DNA from: Planctomycetota bacterium | Lineage (GTDB): Bacteria; Planctomycetota; Planctomycetia; Pirellulales; Thermoguttaceae | NCBI GenBank assembly: GCA_023397045.1 | Contig: JAEWUR010000640.1 | Location: forward strand, 1 to 7,963 | DNA length: 7,963 nucleotides | Direction of reading: 5' to 3' | Shown here: positions 1-7,939 of the stretch, piece by piece | Position numbering within the stretch: the first letter of the stretch is position 1 | Layout: every line of letters starts with the position of its first letter | The notes under the pieces: model-generated | The model's database searches: none | Seen by the model: only the letters and a program-made list of their open reading frames with translations | What the model was told of the DNA's origin: nothing | Position numbers and translations under genes: made by a program

Positions 1-756
1 GCCTACACGCGACGCATTACCGCGCTGGCCGGGCATCTTGCGCACAGCGGACTCGAAGTTTCCCATCCGCTGTTGCAGCCGCGGCCCGAGCCGAAACGCG
101 CCGTTGTCTTGGTGCTGGCCGCCAACCGGGGCCTTTGTGCAGGTTACAACGGCAATGTCATTCGTTTGGCCAACGCTCGGCTTAACGAGCTTCGCGAGAC
201 GGTGCCGAACGTGCGTCTCGAAGTCTCGGGCAAGCGTGGCATATCCGCCTTTCGGTTCCGCAAGATCCAACCGGACGAAACGTTCACGCACTTCGAGGAC
301 AAACCGACGTTTGCCGAGGTCGACGTGCTGGCGACGCGCTATTTGACCGATTTTGTCGACGGCGCGTTGGATCGGCTCGATGTGGCGTACACGAAGTTTT
401 TGAGCGCTAGCCAGCAGCAAGCGGTGGTCGAGACCTTGCTGCCGCTGGGCGAACTGGACGGCGCCGACGTCACGGAACCGCGCCCGACGTCCGAGCCGCA
501 ATATGAGTTTCTGCCGTCGGCCAAAAGCATTTTGGACGAGGTCGTGCCGACCAGTTTCAAGGTCCGGCTGTACAAGTGTTTTCTGGACGCCGCGGTCAGC
601 GAACAAATCGCGCGGATGGTGGCGATGAAGGCCGCCACGGAGAACGCCGACAGCATGATCTCGCAGTTGTCGATGGCCTACAACCGGGCACGACAAGGAC
701 AGATCACCAACGAATTGTTAGAGATTATCGGAGGCGCGGAAGCGCTCAACGAGTAG
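1..756 (+). CDS. atpG: ATP synthase F1 subunit gamma, 5'-truncated by window edge
   Basis: This is the central rotor shaft of the F1Fo ATP synthase, which turns inside the alpha3beta3 ring on the cytoplasmic face of the membrane. The reading frame is open from base 1, so the gene begins upstream. The visible part is 251 codons, against about 285-295 for the family, so roughly 40-50 N-terminal residues are missing. The TTG at 73 is an internal codon, not the start. Seen directly: the conserved motif AANRGLCAGYN (118-150; usually 'SDRGLCGGYN') and the C-terminal helix signature SEQIARM...AMKAATENA...YNRARQGQIT...EIIGGAEAL (598-747), which is diagnostic for gamma. The middle domain is more divergent, as is normal for this subunit. 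The stop is TAG at 754-756, 24 bases before atpD, and the two are surely one operon. The identity is secure. Confidence 0.96.
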   Translation, partial: AYTRRITALAGHLAHSGLEVSHPLLQPRPEPKRAVVLVLAANRGLCAGYNGNVIRLANARLNELRETVPNVRLEVSGKRGISAFRFRKIQPDETFTHFEDKPTFAEVDVLATRYLTDFVDGALDRLDVAYTKFLSASQQQAVVETLLPLGELDGADVTEPRPTSEPQYEFLPSAKSILDEVVPTSFKVRLYKCFLDAAVSEQIARMVAMKAATENADSMISQLSMAYNRARQGQITNELLEIIGGAEALNE

Positions 757-2272
<1,516 letters not shown>

Positions 2273-2276
<4 letters not shown>

Positions 2277-2986
2277 TGATGCCCGTTGGAAAGTTGTTGG
2301 CGATGATTTTGACGTTGCTTGGTCCCGCCCCGGCAGACACGCCCAAGCAATTGCAGCTTAAGCAGGGCGACACGATTGTCGCAATCGGCGACTCGATCAC
2401 CGAGGGCGGCGGCTATCTACGCGATGTCGACGCGGTCCTCGAACAGCAATATCCGGAGTTGAAACTTGCGAAGATCGTCAACAAGGGCATTAGCGGCCAG
2501 AAGGCCGAGGATCTGGTCGCCCGTTTCGACCGCGACGTGGTTCAGTTGAAGCCGACGTTCGTGACGCTGAGCATCGGGATCAACGACGTTTGGCATCGCG
2601 CGGACAAGCCGCATGACGAAAACGTGCTGGCCGCCTATCGCGAGAACGTCGCCAAGATGGTCGACATGGCTCAGGCCGCCGGCATCAAGGTCATTCTGCT
2701 GACGCCGACGATCATCGAGGAGAATCCGGACTCGGAAGCCAACGGCCGGTTGGCCGCCTATGTCGAGGCCGAGAAGCAAATCGCGGCCGAGAAGAAATGC
2801 CAGTTGGTCGATCTACACGCTACGTTCCTGACGGTGCTAAAAGACAAGCCGGCCGATGCTCCGAACGGTCTGACCTCCGACGGCGTTCACATGAAGCCGA
2901 TCGGCGACGCGATCATGGCCATCGGCATATTGCGAGCCTTGGGCGTGCCCGACGAAAAAATCGCCGACAGCGAATTGCCGAAGTAG
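2273..2986 (+). CDS. Exported SGNH/GDSL-type hydrolase (lipase/esterase-like)
   Basis: This is a small serine hydrolase of the SGNH superfamily, probably an esterase that removes acyl groups from a sugar, lipid or wall component. The substrate cannot be read from sequence. The 237-residue protein shows the family blocks in order: block I AIGDSITEGGG with the nucleophile S41; block II NKGISGQKAEDL with the oxyanion glycine G75; block III GIND with N104; and block V SDGVHMKPIGD with catalytic D203 and H206. A short hydrophobic stretch after Lys7 (LLAMILTLLG) followed by PAPAD looks like a signal peptide with cleavage after about residue 21, so it is probably periplasmic or secreted. The gene lies 37 bases after atpD and 48 before atpC, on the same strand. 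It therefore interrupts the normal atpD-atpC pair and is presumably co-transcribed with them. A role in ATP synthase function is not implied by the fold. Confidence 0.9.
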
Positions 2987-3034
2987 TTTTTTTCCTTCCG
3001 ACGCGACAACTTTTTTGCGAGCCTTCTATCCGCC

Positions 3035-3424
3035 ATGCAGTGCATCGTCGTGACTCCCGAGCGTACCGTTTACGACCAGACGGCCGAGTTCGTCGCGCTG
3101 ACGCTGTTTGACGGCGAGATCGGCATCGCGCCGAAACACACCCCGTTGATCGGGCGATTGGGTTACGGTGAAATGCGAATCCGCACCGAAGGCCATACCC
3201 AGCGATATTACGTCGAGGGTGGATTTGTCGAAGTGCTCGACGACGTCGTTTCGATTTTGACGCGGCGGGCGATTCCTGCCGGCGAGATCGACGAAGGCGT
3301 CGCGCGCGAACAACTCTATTCGGCGCAGTCGCGCCGCGTGACGACGCCCGAGGCCGTGGCCGCGCGCGATCGTGCCGTGGCCGACGGTCGCGGACAGTTG
3401 CGCGTTGCCCGGAAGGCGAAATAG
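3035..3424 (+). CDS. atpC: ATP synthase F1 subunit epsilon
   Basis: This is the epsilon subunit of F1, part of the rotor with gamma. It couples F1 to the c-ring and can inhibit ATP hydrolysis through its C-terminal helices. The 129-residue length is typical. The N-terminal beta-sandwich is recognisable from MQCIVVTPERTVYD, then EFVALTLFDGEIGIAPKHTPLIGRLGYGEMRI (family pattern G-E-x-G-I-x-P-x-H-x-P), then YYVEGGFVEVLDDVVSIL. The C-terminal part (about residues 85-129) is helical and rich in Arg/Ala, like the family's regulatory arm. It begins 48 bases after the SGNH gene. The leader lacks a clear Shine-Dalgarno sequence, so expression may depend on coupling within the operon or on a weak site. 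No better in-frame start was seen. It is the last ATP synthase gene in the cluster. Confidence 0.93.
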   Translation: MQCIVVTPERTVYDQTAEFVALTLFDGEIGIAPKHTPLIGRLGYGEMRIRTEGHTQRYYVEGGFVEVLDDVVSILTRRAIPAGEIDEGVAREQLYSAQSRRVTTPEAVAARDRAVADGRGQLRVARKAK

Positions 3425-3529
3425 TCCGCTCCGGCGGAATCAATCGGATCGCGTAGAAGCAGCGTTTGCTGGACTGCCGCGAGTTTCAGTCCTCCGGGCG
3501 CACCCTCCATGACCTCCCACCTCGTTTTC

Positions 3530-3534
3530 GAAGG
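3530..3534 (+). promoter_or_regulatory. Ribosome binding site that sets the GH16 start at 3542
   Basis: GAAGG lies seven bases before the ATG at 3542, the codon that also begins a well-formed signal peptide. The in-frame ATG at 3509 has no such site and would add 11 residues (MTSHLVFEGFA) in front of the signal peptide. Confidence 0.6.
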
Positions 3535-3541
3535 CTTCGCC

Positions 3542-4447
3542 ATGAATCGATTGATTGCGGCTCAGCTCGCGGTATTATGCGCAATTTTGTGGTGTTCCGT
3601 CGCTCGGGCCGATGACAATGCGGCGGAACCGGCCGCCGTTGCGGGCAAAGGTTATCGCCTGGTCTGGAACGACGAGTTCGACGGTCTCGGAACCGTTGAC
3701 CTGAAGAACACCGGGGCGCCCGGCTATCGCTGGTATGTCAACACGGGCGTATTTTCGGCCGAGGTCGAATCGTGCGTTACGGCTCCGGAACCCTCGGTCA
3801 TTCGAATCGACAAGGGCGGATTCCCCAACTGGCAGCTTTCGAGTTCCTTCTCGCCCGAGGTCGGCCTGAATTTGGACGGTGCCCAAGGGTTCTATATCGA
3901 GGGCCGCATTCGATTTCCCGCCAAGAATCAAGGGCCCGGTCCAGAGGGCTTCCCGGCGTTCTGGTTGAATCCAACCGAAAACACCTACGGCGTCGCACAG
4001 TGGCCGGGGCAAGAGCCGGGTTACATCAACCGCGTCGAATGCGACATCATGGAATATGCCCCCGGCGACATGGGAACCTATTTCGCAACCATCCACCAAT
4101 GGATCGGCGTCTCGCGATGGGGACTCGATCCCCATCTGTCGAACATGGGGCAGAATGTCGTCCGCTATCCCGACGGCGTCCCGAACAACCGATGGCACAC
4201 CTACGGGGTCCTGACCATTCCATCGACGAAAAGCCCGGACGGACGCGGCTCGATTCAATACTATCTCGACAATGTGGCGACGCCGATTCGCATCGAATGG
4301 ATCGGCCCCGACATCGGAACGCCGCCGCCGAAGCCGCCCCATGTCTACGCGAACTTTGAGCACCAGCATCACGTCATCCTGTTGGGCACCGGCAAGGATT
4401 GGCCGATGGACGTCGATTGGGTCCGCGTGTGGCAGGTGCCCGAATAG
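3542..4447 (+). CDS. Secreted glycoside hydrolase family 16-like protein
   Basis: This is a probable endo-acting glycosidase with a concanavalin A-like jelly-roll fold, of the GH16 group that cleaves beta-glucans, agar, carrageenan and similar polymers. From the start at 3542 it has 301 residues. A classic signal peptide covers about residues 1-23 (hydrophobic LIAAQLAVLCAILW, cleavage ARA|DD). The mature domain begins YRLVWNDEFDG, the usual GH16 opening. The active-site motif ExDxxE is intact as E166-C-D168-I-M-E171, giving the nucleophile, the assisting Asp and the acid/base. WHTYGVL and the C-terminal strand VDWVRVWQV are also typical of the family. The protein ends right after the catalytic domain, with no binding module. 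It lies 117 bases after atpC on the same strand and may be partly read through from the ATP synthase operon. Which polysaccharide it cuts cannot be decided here. Confidence 0.88.
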   Translation: MNRLIAAQLAVLCAILWCSVARADDNAAEPAAVAGKGYRLVWNDEFDGLGTVDLKNTGAPGYRWYVNTGVFSAEVESCVTAPEPSVIRIDKGGFPNWQLSSSFSPEVGLNLDGAQGFYIEGRIRFPAKNQGPGPEGFPAFWLNPTENTYGVAQWPGQEPGYINRVECDIMEYAPGDMGTYFATIHQWIGVSRWGLDPHLSNMGQNVVRYPDGVPNNRWHTYGVLTIPSTKSPDGRGSIQYYLDNVATPIRIEWIGPDIGTPPPKPPHVYANFEHQHHVILLGTGKDWPMDVDWVRVWQVPE

Positions 4448-4448
4448 T

Positions 4449-4480
4449 CCCCTCTCCCTCCGGGAAATGGCTAGGGTGAG
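4449..4480. repeat. Decayed GC-rich palindromic intergenic repeat
   Basis: Directly after the GH16 stop lies CCCCTCTCCCTCCGGGAA followed by ATGGCTAGGGTGAG. This resembles a dispersed element I recall from many bacterial genomes, in which CCCTCTCCC...GGGAGAGGG forms a hairpin followed by CTAGGGTGAG. Here the right arm reads GGGAAATGG, two changes from a perfect partner of CCCTCTCCC, so the hairpin is damaged. The near-palindrome is visible. The family assignment is from memory. Confidence 0.5.
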
Positions 4481-4538
4481 TACCGCGTTTCAACAATTCT
4501 TGGCGTCAAAACAGTCCGTTTTTCAGGATGTCACCGTA

Positions 4539-4584
4539 ATCAACCAAAAAAGCCCACGGGTTACAGCCCGTGGGCTCGGTTGAT
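4539..4584 (-). terminator. Intrinsic terminator of the DUF1571 gene (leftward)
   Basis: A perfect 10-bp stem, AGCCCACGGG (4551-4560) with CCCGTGGGCT (4567-4576), encloses a 6-base loop. Read on the minus strand it is followed by five to six T residues (A-run at 4546-4550 on the plus strand), as in a rho-independent terminator. An outer 7-bp inverted repeat, ATCAACC (4539-4545) with GGTTGAT (4578-4584), frames it. The stem starts about 42 bases after the DUF1571 stop. There is no T run on the plus strand, so it is unlikely to stop GH16 transcription efficiently. Confidence 0.85.
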
Positions 4585-4618
4585 CGCAACGAGCGTTGTC
4601 ACCTGACGGCGCCGATCC

Positions 4619-5551
4619 TCAACGGAACTTGTAGCTCGGATTCTTGACGTCGAAATCGGCGTCGGTGAATCCGTTGTTCAGCTTCAGGTTCAGATAGGTA
4701 TACTCTTCGAGCAACTCGGGCGGCGTGCCGGCTTCCTTCGGCCAATCGTACGATTCGTAGCGAATCGGCAGATTCAACTCCTTGTCGACGAACACGCGAG
4801 CCAAGTGGTACAAAAAGTTCCGACGTGGAACCGGATGGATTACTTCGATGCAGGTGCAGACGCGATTGTTGATCTTCGCGCCTTCGTAGAACTTCACCTC
4901 GCACTCGCCGTATTTGATGTCCTGTTCGCCGACTTCGACCAATCGCCGGGTCAAGTTCAAAATGCCGAGCTCGGTCAACGGATAGCGTTGTCCACGCATG
5001 GCAATCGGTCCGTCAGGCTTAATCTTGACGGTGCCGAACACGCTGTTCTTCAGGCCGACGCCGTGGGCCAACATGTTGCCGTCGTTCTGACCTTCGATGA
5101 AGATGACCTCTTGGCCTTTCAAATCGGCTGGTCCGAGGAAGCACATGTAGACGCTGAACGGGTTCTGCCGCAACTTGACGAACATGTATTCGTATTCGCC
5201 GACCTTGCCGTTGATCCGTTCGCGTTTGGCAACGGTGGCCGAATAGTCTTGAATCTTCTCGATGTTGCCCAAGCCGGTGTAAGCCCAGCGCAGGACGGGC
5301 ATCAGTTGATGCTCGCCGGCTTGGCCTGGCCCCAATTGCGGGGCGACGGAGGCAGCCATCGCAGCTTCCGAGCGATCCGCGACTTGATAGGCCGGACGGC
5401 GCGCTTGAGCCATCGGGGCTGACGCGTTCGCCGCGGTAGCGGGCAGCGCCGGCGGCGCCGCTTCGTTCGTCTGAGCGTGAACTGTCGCGACCAGACTGGC
5501 CCAAGCCGTTACGGACAGCCAGAAACGAAGGCTGCGAATTCGAAATGCCAT
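4619..5551 (-). CDS. Exported DUF1571-family protein, function unknown
   Basis: I recognise this as a DUF1571-domain protein, a family I know from planctomycetes, with no established function. From the start at 5551 it has 310 residues. Residues 1-26 form a signal peptide (Arg-rich start, hydrophobic FWLSVTAWASLVATV, cleavage VHA|QT), so the protein is exported. A low-complexity Ala/Pro linker follows (about 27-75). The conserved domain then runs from about residue 85 to the end, with typical strings IEKIQDYSATVAKRERING, GEYEYMFVKLRQNPFSVYM, LGPADLKGQEV, YGECEVKFYEGAKIN, HPVPRRNFLYH and LKLNNGFTDADFDVKNP. It has few obvious catalytic residues and two cysteines in CTC. The start was chosen for the strong AAGGAGGG six bases upstream and the signal peptide. 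An open frame continues upstream to 5701 but does not look coding. A terminator lies just downstream, so the gene appears monocistronic. Confidence 0.87.
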   Translation of the reverse strand: MAFRIRSLRFWLSVTAWASLVATVHAQTNEAAPPALPATAANASAPMAQARRPAYQVADRSEAAMAASVAPQLGPGQAGEHQLMPVLRWAYTGLGNIEKIQDYSATVAKRERINGKVGEYEYMFVKLRQNPFSVYMCFLGPADLKGQEVIFIEGQNDGNMLAHGVGLKNSVFGTVKIKPDGPIAMRGQRYPLTELGILNLTRRLVEVGEQDIKYGECEVKFYEGAKINNRVCTCIEVIHPVPRRNFLYHLARVFVDKELNLPIRYESYDWPKEAGTPPELLEEYTYLNLKLNNGFTDADFDVKNPSYKFR

Positions 5552-5557
5552 GAAAAT

Positions 5558-5565
5558 CCCTCCTT
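5558..5565 (-). promoter_or_regulatory. Ribosome binding site that sets the DUF1571 start at 5551
   Basis: On the minus strand AAGGAGGG is a near-perfect Shine-Dalgarno sequence, six bases before the ATG at 5551. It rules against the longer open frame beginning at 5701. Confidence 0.85.
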
Positions 5566-5919
5566 GTACGGTGGCGCGACAGAGACGGCGTTCTGACGAA
5601 TGGATGGACGATCCAAGCGGCACCAACTGTGTTCTTCCTTGAAAATCAAACGTGCGAATGGGAGGCAGGCCGTAATGCCATCCGCAATGGCTCGAATACA
5701 CCTATCGAGTCAAAATGCGCGAAATAGACGGTTTTTACCGCCCGGCTACGGCTGCGAATCTCCCATCGTCGCTTCCGGTCTTCTTCGACCTTATCGCAAA
5801 TTCTCTCCGTCAGAATTACAATGTTTGCACGGCCAAGGTTGTCTTACCTAATCGTTGAGGTTTGCAACCACCATTTTAGCACAAGCAACCGCTATATTTT
5901 ACCCAGTCCCCAACGTCTT

Positions 5920-5925
5920 GAGGAG
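5920..5925 (+). promoter_or_regulatory. Ribosome binding site that sets the MBL-fold GTG start at 5935
   Basis: GAGGAG lies nine bases before a GTG codon, after which the sequence immediately becomes family-like. The upstream in-frame ATG at 5821 would add 38 residues of unrelated character. Confidence 0.75.
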
Positions 5926-5934
5926 ACCAGTTTC

Positions 5935-6597
5935 GTGGACGAATGCCAATGTCAACTCGCGACCATTCTCTCGCATCCGTTCGAACAAAACACCTATATT
6001 GCCTGGCTTTCCGGGCGATCGGATTGCCTTGTTGTTGACCCGGGTTTGGAACCGAAAAAAATTGTTCGTTTTTTGGAACACCACGACCTCACGCCGGCCG
6101 CGATATTGAACACCCACGGACACAGCGACCACATCGGGGGCAACGCCGCCCTGAAGGCACGCTGGCCCGACTGCCCAATTGTTATCGGTCGGAACGACGC
6201 CTCGAAACTAACCGATGCGTCGCAGAACCTGTCGGCGGCCTTTGGCGTGCCGATGGTCAGCCCGCCGGCCGACGTGCTGGTCGACGACGGCAACCTCTAC
6301 GAGGCGGCGGGTTTTTCGCTCGAGGTCCTCTCGATTCCCGGCCATACGGTGGGCCATGTCGTCTTTGTTTGGAAAGGGCAATCGCCCGCGATGGCGTTCG
6401 TCGGCGACGTAATTTTTTCCGGCAGCGTCGGACGGACGGACTTTCCCGACGGCGATCATCACGCCTTGATATCCGGAATCCGCAAAAAGCTGTTCATTCT
6501 GCCCGACGCAACCATTTTGCTCTCCGGCCACGGCGAACCGACCACCGTCGGCGAGGAAAAACGCAGCAATCCGTTCGTCGGCGTTTCGGCCAGGTAA
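5935..6597 (+). CDS. Metallo-beta-lactamase-fold hydrolase, glyoxalase II/YcbL-like
   Basis: This is a cytoplasmic binuclear zinc hydrolase of the MBL superfamily, closest in pattern to the small glyoxalase II-like (YcbL) proteins, which hydrolyse thioesters such as S-lactoylglutathione analogues. With the GTG start the protein has 220 residues, a usual length. Zinc ligands are all present: the THGHSDHIGG motif gives H61, H63, D65 and H66; GHTVGH gives H137; VGDVIFSGSVGRTDFP gives the bridging D158; and SGHGEPTTVGEEK gives H199. The ending KRSNPF is typical of the YcbL type. There is no signal peptide. The long C-terminal substrate-binding domain of classical glyoxalase II is missing, so the natural substrate is open (other thioesters or persulfides are possible). 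The gene is divergent from DUF1571 and convergent with the TIM-barrel gene, so it is probably transcribed alone. Confidence 0.92.
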   Translation: MDECQCQLATILSHPFEQNTYIAWLSGRSDCLVVDPGLEPKKIVRFLEHHDLTPAAILNTHGHSDHIGGNAALKARWPDCPIVIGRNDASKLTDASQNLSAAFGVPMVSPPADVLVDDGNLYEAAGFSLEVLSIPGHTVGHVVFVWKGQSPAMAFVGDVIFSGSVGRTDFPDGDHHALISGIRKKLFILPDATILLSGHGEPTTVGEEKRSNPFVGVSAR

Positions 6598-6617
6598 GCT
6601 CGGATCGAGAGCGTAGG

Positions 6618-6651
6618 CCCTCGCACTCGACGTTGTCGGCGAGTGCGAGGG
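6618..6651. terminator. 12-bp hairpin between convergent genes, possible bidirectional terminator
   Basis: CCCTCGCACTCG (6618-6629) pairs perfectly with CGAGTGCGAGGG (6640-6651) around a 10-base loop. It lies between the MBL stop (6597) and the TIM-barrel gene stop (6675), about 20 bases from each, where a shared terminator is expected. No T run follows on either strand, so it is not a textbook intrinsic terminator. It may act with Rho, protect 3' ends, or be a dispersed palindrome. An alternative apical stem CGAC-GTT-GTCG (6628-6638) competes with the loop end. Confidence 0.6.
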
Positions 6652-6674
6652 AACCGTGGTGAGTCAATGGGCAA

Positions 6675-7577
6675 TCAGGACGACAACTCGGCCGCGCACT
6701 GATTGAAATAGGCGATGCACTGGGCAATTTCCGGCAGGGAATTGCCCCAGTTGTACTCATACTCGATCGAGAAGACCGGTTTGAGATTCTGCCGCTTGAT
6801 CTCGGTCAGCATGCCCTTCACGTCGCAGACGCCGGTGCCCCAGGGCACGTCATGGCCGGCCGGCGTCGCTTCGTTGAGGTCCTTGAAATGGAGGCTGATG
6901 ATCCGTCCTTCCAGCTTTTTCAGGCAATCGAGGGGAACCAAGCCGGAACGCGGCCAATGGCCTGTGTCGGCGCACGCGCCGATCCGTGGGCTGCGACCCT
7001 CGCAGACTTTCAGCACGGTGTCGGGATTCCAGTAGTGCGACGGCTTCGGATGGTTGTGAATCGCGAGATTGATCGCATACTCGTCGCACAGCTTTTCGAG
7101 CATGTCGAACTGATTTTCCTCAGGCTCAGAGGCGATCGTTTCGATGCCCATCTCCTTGGCGAAGTCGAAAAACTTTCGGGTCTGGCCTTCGTCGCCCGAT
7201 GGCCCCCAAACGCCGCAGTTCACCAAGGTGACGCCGGAATCCGCGAGTTTTTTCTTGACCGCCTTTCGGCCGTCGCCCGAAAGGTTCTCATCGAACGCCA
7301 ACCCGGGCAGGTCGCCGCTGAGTCCCTGGCCTGGAAACGCCTCGAGGTAGCGAAGGCCCAACGAAGAGGTTTTGTCGATGGCGTCGAACAACGACCCTTG
7401 ATGGAACGTCCAAGCTTGCGCACCGAGTCGCCAGCCGAGTTTTTCGGCGTTCGCAGCGGCCTGGGCAACCTGCTCGGCAGCCCAAAGACGCGAACCGCCC
7501 AGACCGGCCAAACCGATCCCGGCGCCCAGCAGCGAGGTGGTTTTTAGGAAATGACGACGATTGACCGGGCGTTTCAT
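6675..7577 (-). CDS. Tat-exported sugar phosphate isomerase/epimerase-like TIM-barrel protein
   Basis: This is a xylose isomerase-like TIM-barrel protein of the large sugar phosphate isomerase/epimerase family, which isomerises or epimerises sugars or inositol-like compounds using a divalent metal. The 300-residue product begins with a twin-arginine signal: NRRHFLK at residues 6-12, then a weakly hydrophobic Gly/Ala-rich stretch to about residue 33. It is thus exported folded, presumably with its metal bound. Barrel landmarks: LGAQAWTFHQG (strand 1), YLEAFPG (strand 2), TIASEPEE with E151 or E153, LAIHNHP with H174/H176, GACADTGHW with D204, SLHFKDLN with H230, and FSIEYEYN with E272. These fit the usual metal-binding Glu/Asp/His/Glu set. 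The start at 7577 is supported by AAAGGACA at 7585-7592. Such exported proteins are frequent in planctomycetes. The exact substrate is unknown. Confidence 0.9.
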   Translation of the reverse strand: MKRPVNRRHFLKTTSLLGAGIGLAGLGGSRLWAAEQVAQAAANAEKLGWRLGAQAWTFHQGSLFDAIDKTSSLGLRYLEAFPGQGLSGDLPGLAFDENLSGDGRKAVKKKLADSGVTLVNCGVWGPSGDEGQTRKFFDFAKEMGIETIASEPEENQFDMLEKLCDEYAINLAIHNHPKPSHYWNPDTVLKVCEGRSPRIGACADTGHWPRSGLVPLDCLKKLEGRIISLHFKDLNEATPAGHDVPWGTGVCDVKGMLTEIKRQNLKPVFSIEYEYNWGNSLPEIAQCIAYFNQCAAELSS

Positions 7578-7708
7578 CGCGGAATGTCCTTTCGGAGAGC
7601 AGAAATCGGGTGGGTTTGAAAAAAAGGAAGGCGACCGAACCCTATCACGTTATGGGACGTAGGGACGGTATTCGAGGGAGCGTGGCTCACACCATTGTCC
7701 TACGAGCC

Positions 7709-7738
7709 ATTATAACCGGAGGTTTGAAAAAATGTAAC
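7709..7738 (-). promoter_or_regulatory. Sigma-70-like promoter for the TIM-barrel gene
   Basis: On the minus strand a perfect -10 TATAAT (7714-7709) is preceded by GTTACA (7738-7733), a 4/6 match to the -35 consensus, with an 18-base spacer. Transcription would start near 7702, leaving a leader of about 125 bases before the ATG at 7577. Its position and direction suit the downstream gene. The -35 is weak and no experiment is implied. Confidence 0.5.
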
Positions 7739-7800
7739 ATCCGGCGAAAAAGTGCGTTTGTTCGAAAACCGTGCCGAAAGAGGGGGGACAGCGCGTCAAG

Positions 7801-7829
7801 TTGACCCTCGCCGAACGTCGGATTAAAAT
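7801..7829 (+). promoter_or_regulatory. Strong sigma-70-like rightward promoter
   Basis: TTGACC (7801-7806) and TAAAAT (7824-7829) each match the sigma-70 consensus at five of six positions and are separated by exactly 17 bases. The -35 box forms the right half of the palindrome GTCAAGTTGAC (7795-7805), which could be an operator. Transcription would start near 7836 and run out of the window to the right. Confidence 0.55.
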
Positions 7830-7866
7830 GGAGTTTCTCGGAAGGATCGTTGGCTTTTCTTCGGGG

Positions 7867-7939
7867 GCGGTCGCCCAGACATCCTGGTTTTTTTCCGGCT
7901 GAACGCGGTGTCGGCGTTCCGAGCGTCTTCGGCGACCGC
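7867..7939 (+). ncRNA. Possible structured leader RNA or small RNA
   Basis: Downstream of the rightward promoter, GCGGTCGCC (7867-7875) is perfectly complementary to GGCGACCGC (7931-7939). Between them are two smaller hairpins: CCAG/CTGG (7875-7878 with 7884-7887) followed directly by seven T residues (7888-7894), and GAACGC/GCGTTC (7901-7906 with 7914-7919). The first shares one base with the outer stem, so they partly compete. It could be a regulated leader with an attenuator-like element or a short RNA ending at the T run. I do not recognise any known riboswitch. The pairings are seen; the function is inference. Confidence 0.3.

Larger units (their letters stand above)
5552..5934. other. 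Divergent intergenic region between the DUF1571 and MBL-fold genes
   Basis: These 383 bases must hold the promoters of two divergently transcribed genes. I see no gene here: the open frames at 5600-5851 (+) and 5552-5701 (-) lack family resemblance and ribosome sites. A -10-like TATATT at 5893-5898 would place a start about 30 bases before the MBL gene, but no -35 partner stands at the right distance. Small inverted repeats are GGTTTGCAACC (5859-5869) and CGGTTTTTACCG (about 5729-5740). I found no consensus sigma-70 promoter for the leftward gene. Confidence 0.5.

Noticed and set aside
3425..3438. TCCGC/GCGGA hairpin right after the atpC stop as a terminator
   Set aside because: It has only five base pairs and no T run, so it is too weak to call.
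3575..4372. 265-codon minus-strand frame opposite the GH16 gene
   Set aside because: It is a shadow frame. The sense strand carries an intact signal peptide and ExDxxE motif.
4805..5422. 205-codon plus-strand frame opposite the DUF1571 gene
   Set aside because: It is a shadow of a recognisable conserved domain with no family features of its own.
5552..5701. N-terminal extension of the DUF1571 protein to an ATG at 5701
   Set aside because: The added 50 residues would bury the signal peptide, and the strong AAGGAGGG points to the ATG at 5551.
5600..5851. 83-codon plus-strand frame in the divergent intergenic region
   Set aside because: It has no ribosome site, its composition looks random, and it would cover the expected promoter area.
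5821..5934. Longer MBL-fold protein starting at ATG 5821
   Set aside because: The 38 extra residues are not family-like, and GAGGAG lies directly before the GTG at 5935.
6852..7547. 231-codon plus-strand frame opposite the TIM-barrel gene
   Set aside because: The opposite strand encodes a clear isomerase-like protein with a Tat signal. The plus-strand frame is a shadow.
7776..7805. GGGGGGACAG segment as a remnant of a REP-type transposable element
   Set aside because: It is only a vague resemblance to repeats I recall, with no paired arm or transposase in the window.
7828..7902. Small ORF beginning ATGGAGTTTCTCGG after the rightward promoter
   Set aside because: It has no ribosome site, its ATG overlaps the -10 box, and it has only 24 codons. 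It would lie upstream of most of the expected transcript.
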